Assembly (NCBI RefSeq): GCF_042678145.1
Contig: NZ_JBHUDG010000003.1
Coordinates: forward strand, 682,001-746,000
Direction of reading: 5' to 3'
DNA from: Pseudopedobacter beijingensis
GTDB taxonomy: Bacteria > Bacteroidota > Bacteroidia > Sphingobacteriales > Sphingobacteriaceae
DNA: 64,000 bases
In this document: positions 18,709 to 26,596 of the stretch, one piece after another
How the letters are laid out: each line of letters starts with the position of its first letter
How positions within the stretch are numbered: position 1 is the stretch's first letter
The notes under the pieces: generated by a model
The model's database searches: none
What the model was told of the DNA's origin: nothing
What the model saw: the letters and a program-made list of their open reading frames with translations, nothing else
Made by a program: the position numbers and the translations under genes

Positions 18709-19927
18709 TGAAAAACAGAATGTAAAGAAGGTAAGCCTCTCCTATCTTTTCTTTACTTTTTTTAAAATAGGTTTAGTCTCTTTTGGCGGACACATGGCTT
18801 TAATAACTGTAGTACAACGTGAAATGGTGGACAAAGATGAAATTATAGATAATCATCTCATTTTAGATGCGGTAGGTTTAGCCAGTTTACTTCCTGGTCC
18901 ATTAGCTGTTAATGTAGTAACCTATATTGGCTATTTTTTGAAAGGGTCAAGAGGTGCTGCAGTTAGCATGTTTGCCATTTTGTTACCTGCTTGTATGTTA
19001 ATGCTGGTTTTATCTTGTGTATATTTTACTTATGCTTATAACGTACAAGCGAAGTACCTGATGTATTTTGTGAGTGGTACAGTTGCCGCTATTGTTATTT
19101 CTACCGGTATAAATCTATTTAAAAAAGAAGTTTCTGGGAATGCACTCAAAATAATATTATGCATTATAGCCATTATTACTCAGCTTTTATTAAAGAGTTA
19201 TTTGGTTACTATTGGTTTGATTATTTTAGGAGGAATAGCAGGGATACTTCTAAAAATAAATGGAACTAAACACCCCGTTGCCCATCATGAAACCCTAAAA
19301 AACAATTTTAAACTAAGCCTGAAATGGCAATCAGTAACCATGTTGGTTCTCTTACTGGTTTGTGAATTGTCATTCATAAGCAATTCTGTCCGGCTACTGG
19401 ATAATATTTATCTAAAAATTGGAGTTGTTTTTTCGGGGATCAGCCTTTCATTATTTGGAGGTGGTTACGTTATGATACCTATTATGCAATCTCTATTCGT
19501 TAGTGAATTACAATGGCTTAACCCACAAGAATTTATTGATGCAATAGCCTTCAGTCAAATAACTCCCGGCCCTATTCTTGTAAGTGCAACATTTATTGGG
19601 TACAAGCTTGCCGGCATTACAGGTGCACTTTTAGCAACCCTGGCCATATTTATTCCATCAGCTATATTAATGATTATAGTTTCAAGTGTGTTTCTGAAGA
19701 ATAAAGAGCAACATACTTTACAAAATATGTTGGGAGGAATTAAAGCTGTAGTCATTGGTTTAATTATTACTTCTGGATTCAATATTTTACAACAAATCGA
19801 TACAGATCTTATTCTAATAACAATAACGTTAATATCCTTCATTCTAAGCTATCGATATAAAATAAGTCCCGTTTATCTCATCCTTGCCTCAATTGTATTG
19901 GGAGCGATAACAAAAATATCACTATGA
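18692..19927 (+). CDS. CHR-family (chromate/sulfate-type) membrane transporter
   Basis: 411-residue integral membrane protein with two tandem CHR domains. Each half carries the family motif: 'FFKIGLVSFGGHMALI' plus 'SLLPGPLAVNVVTYIGY' in the first, and 'LSLFGGGYVMIPIMQ' plus 'FSQITPGPILVSATFIGYKLAG' in the second. The family is named for chromate efflux (ChrA), and chromate is a sulfate analogue. The gene start overlaps the ASST gene by 17 bp and its stop overlaps the sulfotransferase start (ATGA), so it is translationally tied to two sulfuryl-transfer enzymes. I infer sulfate or a sulfated product as substrate; chromate resistance is the default alternative. Confidence 0.85.
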   Translation: MQAVINEKQNVKKVSLSYLFFTFFKIGLVSFGGHMALITVVQREMVDKDEIIDNHLILDAVGLASLLPGPLAVNVVTYIGYFLKGSRGAAVSMFAILLPACMLMLVLSCVYFTYAYNVQAKYLMYFVSGTVAAIVISTGINLFKKEVSGNALKIILCIIAIITQLLLKSYLVTIGLIILGGIAGILLKINGTKHPVAHHETLKNNFKLSLKWQSVTMLVLLLVCELSFISNSVRLLDNIYLKIGVVFSGISLSLFGGGYVMIPIMQSLFVSELQWLNPQEFIDAIAFSQITPGPILVSATFIGYKLAGITGALLATLAIFIPSAILMIIVSSVFLKNKEQHTLQNMLGGIKAVVIGLIITSGFNILQQIDTDLILITITLISFILSYRYKISPVYLILASIVLGAITKISL

Positions 19928-20955
19928 ACATAAAACAAGCCTCAGGAATACAAATTATAGGAACCCAACGGTCTGGGTCTAATTTATTAAGAGTGATATT
20001 AGACCAATCCCCCGACATTGCATCGCCGCATCCACCTCATATCCTTACTACATTTGTCCCACTACTACCATTATATGGTTCATTGAATGCTCAATCATAC
20101 CGCAATCTGATTAGTAATGTGGTAGATTTTGTAAATGCAAATCCTGTTCCATGGGAAGGAGTACTTCTAGATAAAGATACTTTGTTTACACAATCAGAAA
20201 CATTTAGTCTTTTTGAATTAAATAAGCTGATATACTTACAAGCCGCCATAATAAAAAATGCAAAATATTGGTGTTGTAAAAGCATGGGTAATGTATATTA
20301 TGCTGAGGACCTTGAGAAAGTTGAACCAAACTTAAAATACATTTATTTATATCGTGATGGGCGTGACGTGGCCGCATCATTTAAAAAAGCTATAGTAGGC
20401 GAAAAGCATATATATTTTTTAGCCAAACAATGGCATGAAGATCAGGAAGCATGTCTGACATTGATGGAAAATATCGAAAAAGACAACCTCTTTGCTCTAA
20501 ATTATGAAACCCTTATTACAGATCCAGAGGACACAGTGAAACAACTTTGCGATTTTCTCGAAATCTCTTATACCAACGAGATGTTACAATTTTATACATC
20601 CAACACCTCTAAAATTACAGCCGCAGCAGGAGCCATGTGGTCAAATTTGGAAAAACCTATCATGAGTAATAATACCAAAAAGTTTATCAACGAGTTTAAC
20701 GATACCGATCTTCAGATTTTTGAGTTAGTTGCTGGTGAAACACTAGAGAGGCTCGGCTATCCATTACTTACAAAAAGGCAGAATAATGAATTGATCTCAA
20801 CACATGCAATAGAACAATATGATCAGGAAAACAAAGTCATGAAAAAGGATATATTGCTAAAAACCGACAGGAAGGATCTAGAAAAACGAGAGCCTCAATC
20901 CATAATATTAAAAATGCTGAAAGAGAAACTCAACACATACGATATAACCTCATAA
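19924..20955 (+). CDS. PAPS-dependent sulfotransferase (Sulfotransfer_3-like)
   Basis: 343-residue cytoplasmic enzyme expected to transfer sulfate from PAPS to a hydroxyl or amine, releasing PAP. The 5'-phosphosulfate loop is visible at the N-terminus ('IIGTQRSGSNLLRVILD', about residues 10-26) and the 3'-phosphate motif at about 138-152 ('YIYLYRDGRDVAASFKKA'). A late 'LFALNYETLITDPEDTVKQLCDFLEI' block is also typical of the superfamily. It overlaps the transporter by 4 bp and is followed by a hairpin, then a GH16 and the PAP phosphatase gene. The acceptor (glycan, lipid or small molecule) cannot be read from the sequence. Confidence 0.88.
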   Translation: MNIKQASGIQIIGTQRSGSNLLRVILDQSPDIASPHPPHILTTFVPLLPLYGSLNAQSYRNLISNVVDFVNANPVPWEGVLLDKDTLFTQSETFSLFELNKLIYLQAAIIKNAKYWCCKSMGNVYYAEDLEKVEPNLKYIYLYRDGRDVAASFKKAIVGEKHIYFLAKQWHEDQEACLTLMENIEKDNLFALNYETLITDPEDTVKQLCDFLEISYTNEMLQFYTSNTSKITAAAGAMWSNLEKPIMSNNTKKFINEFNDTDLQIFELVAGETLERLGYPLLTKRQNNELISTHAIEQYDQENKVMKKDILLKTDRKDLEKREPQSIILKMLKEKLNTYDITS

Positions 20956-20989
20956 AGATCTGATGTAAAATCACTGACCCTTTATGAGG
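20948..20989 (+). terminator. Hairpin spanning the sulfotransferase stop codon
   Basis: Perfect 10-bp inverted repeat, CCTCATAAAG at 20948-20957 and CTTTATGAGG at 20980-20989; the left arm includes the TAA stop. A short T-rich tail (GTTTATA) follows. It may be a weak terminator or processing site inside the operon. Confidence 0.45.
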
Positions 20990-21016
20990 GTTTATACCTA
21001 ACAAATAAAAAACAAC

Positions 21017-21988
21017 ATGAAAACAACCTATATAAAGTGGTTTATTATTATTTGCATTATAATTGTAAGCTGTAAAAAAACCAAAAATACAGATCCCTCA
21101 GAAATCCCAGAACCTCCCCAACAAAATGAGGAGGGAATTGATGGAGATCCTGATATTGGGGATCTTTCTATTCCTGGAACTTTTTTCGATAAATTCGAGG
21201 GGTCTTTAGATGATTCGAAATGGGAAAAACTCAATCAGGTTTGGGGTCAACCAGATAATCCCTTATACCAACATGGAGGGGTAATCAAAGAAAACGTATA
21301 TACACAATCGGGGTCTGCAGTAATGAGAGCTTTAGGTGACAGGTATTCAGGCCCCTTACGGGGAGCAGGTGGCCAAAGCAAACGTTTAGGAGGCGTAATA
21401 AAATCAAAACAACGATTTGCTTCTGGAAAATATGAAATAAAAATGCGTGTTTTGCAAGCTCCGGACATGGGGGTGCTCTCTGCTGCCTGGACATTCTGGT
21501 ACAAAGAAATAACCTCGGCAACTAATCCTGTTGCTTATCAAAAAGCACTCACGGCCGGTAATATTGCCTCCAATGGCAAAATCACTCTAAACCATGAAAT
21601 AGATATTGAGGTAAAAGGACAAAATCTTGCAAACCCCATTTTCACAAATTGGATTGGCGAAAAGACAGGAGAATATGACAGTCAACCGTTTAAACTCAAC
21701 AAAGGGTTAAATGATGGAGCCTATCATATTTATAGGTGGGACTGGCACACCGGCGGAAATGGAGAAACAGCTCGGGTTGAATACTACATAGACAATCAAT
21801 TGATACGTACCAGTACAATTAAAGTCCCCTATATTGCTTCCTATATTTATATAGGGAACTGGTTTGCATGGTGGGCAGGTAATGATACAGGAACATACAA
21901 AGCGCCAGATTTTGATACAAAAGAGATGTATGTAGACTGGATTAAATTTACTCCTTTCAATGAACCCAACGATGACTTTCTTGAATAA
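21017..21988 (+). CDS. Glycoside hydrolase family 16 lipoprotein (second copy)
   Basis: 323-residue GH16 with a lipoprotein signal (lipobox 'IIVSC', Cys at about 19) and a Pro/Glu-rich surface linker (about 25-50). The catalytic motif is 'HEIDIE' with E194, D196 and E198. It shares with the GH16 at 11604 the blocks 'GGVIK', 'RFASGKYEIKMRV' and a near-identical end ('YVDWIKFTPFNEPND'), so the two are paralogues, one released to the periplasm and one a probable surface lipoprotein. An insertion of about 25 residues before the catalytic motif distinguishes this copy. cysQ starts 2 bp after its stop. Confidence 0.88.
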   Translation: MKTTYIKWFIIICIIIVSCKKTKNTDPSEIPEPPQQNEEGIDGDPDIGDLSIPGTFFDKFEGSLDDSKWEKLNQVWGQPDNPLYQHGGVIKENVYTQSGSAVMRALGDRYSGPLRGAGGQSKRLGGVIKSKQRFASGKYEIKMRVLQAPDMGVLSAAWTFWYKEITSATNPVAYQKALTAGNIASNGKITLNHEIDIEVKGQNLANPIFTNWIGEKTGEYDSQPFKLNKGLNDGAYHIYRWDWHTGGNGETARVEYYIDNQLIRTSTIKVPYIASYIYIGNWFAWWAGNDTGTYKAPDFDTKEMYVDWIKFTPFNEPNDDFLE

Positions 21989-21990
21989 AC

Positions 21991-22749
21991 ATGATAAAGA
22001 TTAATATAACCGAACTTTTAGAAATAGCTAAAGAAGCTGGTAAAGGAATTTTAGATATCTATAACAAACCGCTAGAGGAATTAGAAATTTCATTAAAAGC
22101 GGACTCTTCTCCGTTGACTATAGCAGACAAAATATCACATGATATTATTGTAAATGGCTTGGAAAAATTATTTCCTTTTATTCCTATCCTATCTGAGGAA
22201 GGAAAAGATATTCCATACGATACTAGAAAAAATTGGGAATATTATTGGTGTATAGACCCTTTAGATGGAACCAAGGAATTTATTAATAAAAATGGCGAAT
22301 TTACAGTCAACATAGCCCTAATACACAACAACATCCCTGTTTTAGGAATTATTTACCTCCCTGTTGTTAATACAATATACTATGGTTCTTCAGAAACAGG
22401 CAGTTGGAAAATATCTAAAGAAAAGCCCGAGCGATTAGAAGCAGATATACACGCTACAGAATGGATATCTATAGGTAGCCGTTCTCATGCATCTACAGAA
22501 GAAGCGGGACTATTATCAAAATACCCAGTAGTCAGATCCGTATCAGCCGGAAGCTCTCTTAAATTTTGTATGATCGCTGAAGGCAAGGCTCATATCTATT
22601 ATCGTCATGGACCAACCATGGAATGGGATACGGCCGCCGGACATGCCATTGCCATAAACAGCGGAGCTAATGTAACTCACTTAGATGGCAGTGAATTTAC
22701 ATACAATAAACCCTCTTTACTTAACCAGAGTTTCTTATGTAAAATATAA
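21991..22749 (+). CDS. cysQ: 3'(2'),5'-bisphosphate nucleotidase CysQ
   Basis: 252-residue Mg-dependent phosphatase of the inositol-monophosphatase fold that turns PAP, the by-product of PAPS sulfotransferases, into AMP. It has the family metal-site motifs: 'LSEEGKDIPY' (Glu), 'WCIDPLDGTKEFINKNGEF' (DPLDGT) and 'MEWDTAAGHAI' (WDxAAG). Its position 2 bp after the lipoprotein GH16 ties it to the PUL operon, where a PAP-removing enzyme is expected beside a sulfotransferase. Confidence 0.93.
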   Translation: MIKINITELLEIAKEAGKGILDIYNKPLEELEISLKADSSPLTIADKISHDIIVNGLEKLFPFIPILSEEGKDIPYDTRKNWEYYWCIDPLDGTKEFINKNGEFTVNIALIHNNIPVLGIIYLPVVNTIYYGSSETGSWKISKEKPERLEADIHATEWISIGSRSHASTEEAGLLSKYPVVRSVSAGSSLKFCMIAEGKAHIYYRHGPTMEWDTAAGHAIAINSGANVTHLDGSEFTYNKPSLLNQSFLCKI

Positions 22750-22753
22750 ATTT

Positions 22754-23344
22754 TTATTTTTTATGTGGACTAATGATAGGAAGAATAGCATGATATAATA
22801 ACCTTGTACTTTCATCAGGAGTCTGAACAGATGTAGACAGCACTAAACTCGGTTTTATTACAGGCTCAAATGCAGAACTAATTCCCGTAAAATTGGGAAT
22901 TTCTTTATTTCTTGCTTTTTTATACAGGCCTTTAACATCTCTTTGTTCACATATATTTAAAGGACAGTCTACATATACCTCAAAATAATCCTGGGTCAAA
23001 ATACGGTTCGCTATATTTCTATGTTCTTGCAAAGGAGTTATCAATGAACATATAACAACAACATTATGATCTGCTAATATTTTTGCGACTTCTGCTGTAC
23101 GTCTAATATTTTCCGAACGATCAGTACGACTAAAGGACAAGTCTTGATTCATCCCTGAGCGCAATTTATCTCCGTCAAGCAACACCGAAAAAAAACCATT
23201 GGAGCGCAGTCTTTCTTCCAACAATAACGAAATAGTGCTTTTTCCCGCTCCTGACAAACCTAACAACCAGACAACAATACCTTTTTGGTTTAAAATTGGT
23301 TTATTTAAGTCAAAAACAGCAGAAATAGGGCTTTTATCTCCCAT
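22754..23344 (-). CDS. cysC: Adenylyl-sulfate kinase (APS kinase)
   Basis: 196-residue cytoplasmic kinase making PAPS from APS and ATP. The P-loop is GLSGAGKST (residues 29-37), followed by 'LDGDKLRSGMNQDLSFS' and 'DRSENIRRTAEVAKILAD', the APS-kinase signature. I chose the ATG at 23344 since the longer frame starts at TTG. It is convergent with cysQ with only 4 bp between the stops. No sulfate adenylyltransferase (cysD/cysN) and no PAPS reductase are in the window, so here CysC points to sulfation rather than assimilation, unless cysDN is elsewhere. Confidence 0.94.
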   Translation of the reverse strand: MGDKSPISAVFDLNKPILNQKGIVVWLLGLSGAGKSTISLLLEERLRSNGFFSVLLDGDKLRSGMNQDLSFSRTDRSENIRRTAEVAKILADHNVVVICSLITPLQEHRNIANRILTQDYFEVYVDCPLNICEQRDVKGLYKKARNKEIPNFTGISSAFEPVIKPSLVLSTSVQTPDESTRLLYHAILPIISPHKK

Positions 23345-23493
23345 AATGTAGTCTCTTTTATTATTCAAGATAACAACTCTCAGTGAAAAAAACTATTAAA
23401 AAGCTTGAAAATAAATCTTATTTTTCAGGATTTACCCTATCAATCATAATGCTATTTTATTGTTTTGTACCTTTGTTTCTTTAGTTATAACAC

Positions 23494-24204
23494 ATGCATA
23501 TCTTTTATACCCCGGATTTAACCATTTCTGAACAATCATATCAACTGAACGAAGAGGAAAGTAAACATTGTTCCAGGGTACTGAGATTAAAAAAAGGTGA
23601 CAGAATAAATCTGGTTAATGGATCTGGAGGATTTTTTCTTGCAGAAATTACAGATGACAATCCCAAAAAGACAGCGTTATCTATTATCAGTAAAGAAGAT
23701 GGGTTTAAAAAATCGGATCATTATTTACATATAGCCGTTGCCCCAACTAAAAACATTGATCGGATAGAATGGTTTTTAGAAAAAGCTACCGAAATAGGCA
23801 TACAGGAAATAAGTCCTATTATATGTGAACGTTCTGAAAGAAAAGATGTTAAAGTTGACAGATTGGAGAAGATTATGGTTTCTGCCATGAAACAATCATT
23901 AAAAGCTTATCTCCCCAAGCTAAATAAAGCATTACCATTCAAAGATTTTATTAAACAAAACGCATCTGCAGAACATAAATTCATAGCTCATTGCCTTCCT
24001 AACCAAAAAGAGGAACTGGCAAATAACTTCAAAAAAAACAGTCATTATCTTATATTAATAGGTCCGGAAGGAGACTTTTCAGAAAAAGAAATAGAAATAG
24101 CTTTGGAAAATGGATTTCTTCCGATAACTTTAGGCGAGAGCAGGTTACGTACAGAAACCGCCGCATTACAAGCATGTTTCGAAGTCAACTACTTAAATCG
24201 TTAG
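23494..24204 (+). CDS. rsmE: 16S rRNA (uracil-1498-N3)-methyltransferase
   Basis: 236-residue SPOUT-class methyltransferase that modifies U1498 of 16S rRNA. An N-terminal PUA-like part ('ESKHCSRVLRLKKGDRINLVNG') is followed by the knotted SAM-binding domain with 'LILIGPEGDFSEKEIE' and 'LTLGESRLRTETAALQA', the RsmE signature. A possible -7 box TACCTTTG lies at 23468-23475, about 18 bp before the ATG. The next gene overlaps its end by 31 bp. Confidence 0.95.
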   Translation: MHIFYTPDLTISEQSYQLNEEESKHCSRVLRLKKGDRINLVNGSGGFFLAEITDDNPKKTALSIISKEDGFKKSDHYLHIAVAPTKNIDRIEWFLEKATEIGIQEISPIICERSERKDVKVDRLEKIMVSAMKQSLKAYLPKLNKALPFKDFIKQNASAEHKFIAHCLPNQKEELANNFKKNSHYLILIGPEGDFSEKEIEIALENGFLPITLGESRLRTETAALQACFEVNYLNR

Positions 24205-24857
24205 CAAGGTATATTTTTACGGCAGGGGCTACAATTCTGTTTTTTGCGGCTGTCCCACCCTCTACTTTCAAGATTGCTAAATTAAAGTACAACGGAGGAG
24301 GAGACTGGTATTCTAACCGGACAGCTCTTCCTAACCTAATAGCCTTTTTTAATAAGCATACGGGAGCCAATATAAACCCACAAGAAGGTGTTGTAGAAGT
24401 AGGCAGCTCTGAATTGTTCAGCTATCCTTTTATTTACCTAACGGGCCACGGTAATGTTCAGTTTTCTGATACAGAAGCTAAAAACCTCAGAAAATATTTA
24501 CTTGCAGGCGGTTTTCTACATATAGACGACAATTACGGTTTGGATAAATTTATTCGACCGCAAATGAAAAAGGTTTTCCCAGAACTGGAATTTCAGGAAC
24601 TTCCTCTTTCTCACCCTATATATAACCAAATATTCAAGTTCCCAAATGGTGTTCCCAAAATTCATGAACACGATAATAAACGACCTCAGGGTTTCGGTCT
24701 AATTTATGAGGGACGTCTGGTTTGCTTTTATACTTATGAAAGCGACTTAGGCAACGGATGGGAAGACCTCGGCACTTATAAAGAAGACACTCAGGAAACA
24801 CGAGAAAAGGCATTAAAAATGGGCTCTAATCTTTTACAGTTTGTGTTCTCTAATTAA
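24174..24857 (+). CDS. DUF4159 domain-containing protein
   Basis: 227 residues with an N-terminal hydrophobic signal (about 8-28) and a DUF4159 domain: 'FKIAKLKYNGGGDWYSNRTALPNLIAF', 'YPFIYLTGHGNVQFSD' and 'LLAGGFLHIDDNYG'. The fold resembles a class I glutamine-amidotransferase-like domain and the family is exported; its function is not known. It overlaps rsmE by 31 bp, so the two are translationally coupled. Confidence 0.85.
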   Translation: MFRSQLLKSLARYIFTAGATILFFAAVPPSTFKIAKLKYNGGGDWYSNRTALPNLIAFFNKHTGANINPQEGVVEVGSSELFSYPFIYLTGHGNVQFSDTEAKNLRKYLLAGGFLHIDDNYGLDKFIRPQMKKVFPELEFQELPLSHPIYNQIFKFPNGVPKIHEHDNKRPQGFGLIYEGRLVCFYTYESDLGNGWEDLGTYKEDTQETREKALKMGSNLLQFVFSN

Positions 24858-24900
24858 CCCCTGTTTTCTCTCAGACTAAATCGAACATTTTATTCTTTCC

Positions 24901-25560
24901 TTATTTCAAAGTAGCAATTCGTGTAATGCCGCCTTTTACAACCTGCCCCAACTCTACATGAATGTCGGTGCCAACGGGCAGAAAAAGATCAACCCTTGAC
25001 CCAAACTTAATAAAGCCAAATTCTTTAGTTTGTTCGGCTTGTTCTCCCTCTTTAACATACCAAACAATACGTCTGGCCAAAGCTCCTGCAATTTGTCTGA
25101 ATAAAACCTGAGCACCATTTTTATGCTCAACTACAGTAGTGGTACGCTCATTATCTGTAGACGATTTAGGATCCCAGGCAACAAGGTATTTACCTGGATG
25201 GTATTTAAAATATTTAATAATACCGCTTATAGGATAACGGTTTACGTGTACATTTATAGGTGACATAAATACAGATACTTGTATCCTTCTGTCTTTCAGA
25301 TATTCTGTTTCTTCGGTTTCCTCTATAACTACAACTTTACCATCTGCCGGACACATAATGTCATATTCGCCCTTAATCCAATTACGGCTCGGATGCCTGA
25401 AGAACTGTAATACAATTACAAACAGAAAGAAAGAGACAATGTACCACAGCCATACTAACCAGGTAAGATCTGGTACATAATAATGAATAACGGCATTGGT
25501 AACAAAAATAAAAAGTACCGTAAGTGCAATGGAAGTATATCCTTCTTTATGTATAGTCAT
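24901..25560 (-). CDS. psd: Phosphatidylserine decarboxylase, short form
   Basis: 219-residue membrane enzyme making phosphatidylethanolamine from phosphatidylserine. It has two N-terminal membrane helices (about 8-50), then 'SVFMSPINVHVNRYPI' and the autocatalytic pyruvoyl-forming site near the C-terminus ('IKFGSRVDLFLP', cleavage before Ser). This short type is common in Bacteroidota. It follows cdsA by 26 bp on the same strand, giving a phospholipid pair. Confidence 0.93.
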   Translation of the reverse strand: MTIHKEGYTSIALTVLFIFVTNAVIHYYVPDLTWLVWLWYIVSFFLFVIVLQFFRHPSRNWIKGEYDIMCPADGKVVVIEETEETEYLKDRRIQVSVFMSPINVHVNRYPISGIIKYFKYHPGKYLVAWDPKSSTDNERTTTVVEHKNGAQVLFRQIAGALARRIVWYVKEGEQAEQTKEFGFIKFGSRVDLFLPVGTDIHVELGQVVKGGITRIATLK

Positions 25561-25586
25561 TGTCGTAAATAATTTAAGCGAAAATA

Positions 25587-26390
25587 CTAATAAGTAATCA
25601 AATATAAGTACACGAAAACAATTGGTGCGCTAATCAACAAGCCATCAAAACGGTCCAATACCCCTCCATGCCCCGGAAGCAGGCTCCCCGAGTCTTTAAC
25701 ATTAATGCTACGCTTAAACATAGACTCTACCAAATCTGCCAGCGTACCCAAACAAGAGATAATTAAAGACATTGTTAACCAGTTTATTAAACTGTATTCT
25801 GTAAAATAAAGCGACACAATATAAGCTGTAAAAGCACTGGTTGATATTCCCCCAATAAAACCTTCCCACGATTTTTTAGGCGAATGCCGCTCAAACAACT
25901 TATTCCTGCCAAGCTTAACGCCAAATAAATAAGCTCCTGTATCGCTGGTCCAAAGCAAAAGAAAAAAACCCAGGGCCAGATGATAATTATAGCTGCCATC
26001 AATAAAAGCAATAGCATAATAACAAACAAAGGGCAGTACCGTATAAATAATGCCTAAAAAAGTATAGGCTATATTGGAGAAAGGGTTATCAGATTTCCGG
26101 TAAAGTTCCCAAATAAAAACCAAAGCTATCAGAGGAATTAACAACAAAGCATATTTAGCATCTACGTCCTGAAACCGCCCATATGCATAAAATCCAAATA
26201 CAAACGCTCCGATTAAAAAGCCAGCTAGTCTGTTTACAGCAACCCCTGTATTTTTGCTTAATCCAAAAAACTCGTTCAAACACAAAAGGCTCAGCAAAAT
26301 ATAAAATCCGGTAAAAACATAGGCCCCGCTAAATAGCGACACAAGCATAACTATGATAAATACGAAACCGGTAATAGCGCGGGTTTTCAT
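25587..26390 (-). CDS. cdsA: Phosphatidate cytidylyltransferase
   Basis: 267-residue multi-pass membrane enzyme making CDP-diacylglycerol from phosphatidic acid and CTP. About seven to eight hydrophobic helices are visible and the C-terminal CDP-diglyceride synthetase signature 'RSINVKDSGSLLPGHGGVLD' followed by 'RFDGL' is intact. The start touches the stop of the DUF2007 gene, and psd follows, so this is a CPBP-DUF2007-cdsA-psd operon. Confidence 0.95.
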   Translation of the reverse strand: MKTRAITGFVFIIVMLVSLFSGAYVFTGFYILLSLLCLNEFFGLSKNTGVAVNRLAGFLIGAFVFGFYAYGRFQDVDAKYALLLIPLIALVFIWELYRKSDNPFSNIAYTFLGIIYTVLPFVCYYAIAFIDGSYNYHLALGFFLLLWTSDTGAYLFGVKLGRNKLFERHSPKKSWEGFIGGISTSAFTAYIVSLYFTEYSLINWLTMSLIISCLGTLADLVESMFKRSINVKDSGSLLPGHGGVLDRFDGLLISAPIVFVYLYLITY

Positions 26391-26596
26391 TAAAGTTCGT
26401 TTTGAATAATAATTTCTATAGCCTTATCAAAATTCTGAGGATGAATATATACCTCTACTGTTCCAATCTTATAAGAAGAATCCTGCTTATTCATCAGCAC
26501 AGCATCAATTCCATTCTCGGTAAGTACCTGTCTCACCATTTCAGACCGGATAAACTCATTCGATGTATAAATTTTAATCCACGAAGAGCTCATCAA
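26390..26596 (-). CDS. DUF2007 domain small protein
   Basis: 68-residue cytoplasmic protein with a DUF2007 (putative signal-transducing) fold: 'WIKIYTSNEFIRSEMVRQVLTENGIDAVLMN' and a C-terminal amphipathic helix. Its ATG overlaps the stop of the CPBP gene by 4 bp and its stop touches the cdsA start, so it is embedded in the lipid operon. The role is unknown. Confidence 0.85.
   Translation of the reverse strand: MMSSSWIKIYTSNEFIRSEMVRQVLTENGIDAVLMNKQDSSYKIGTVEVYIHPQNFDKAIEIIIQNEL

Noticed and set aside
22754..23344. cysC as part of sulfate assimilation
   Set aside because: No cysD, cysN, cysH or sulfite reductase gene lies nearby, while sulfotransferases and CysQ do; assimilation cannot be fully excluded without the rest of the genome.
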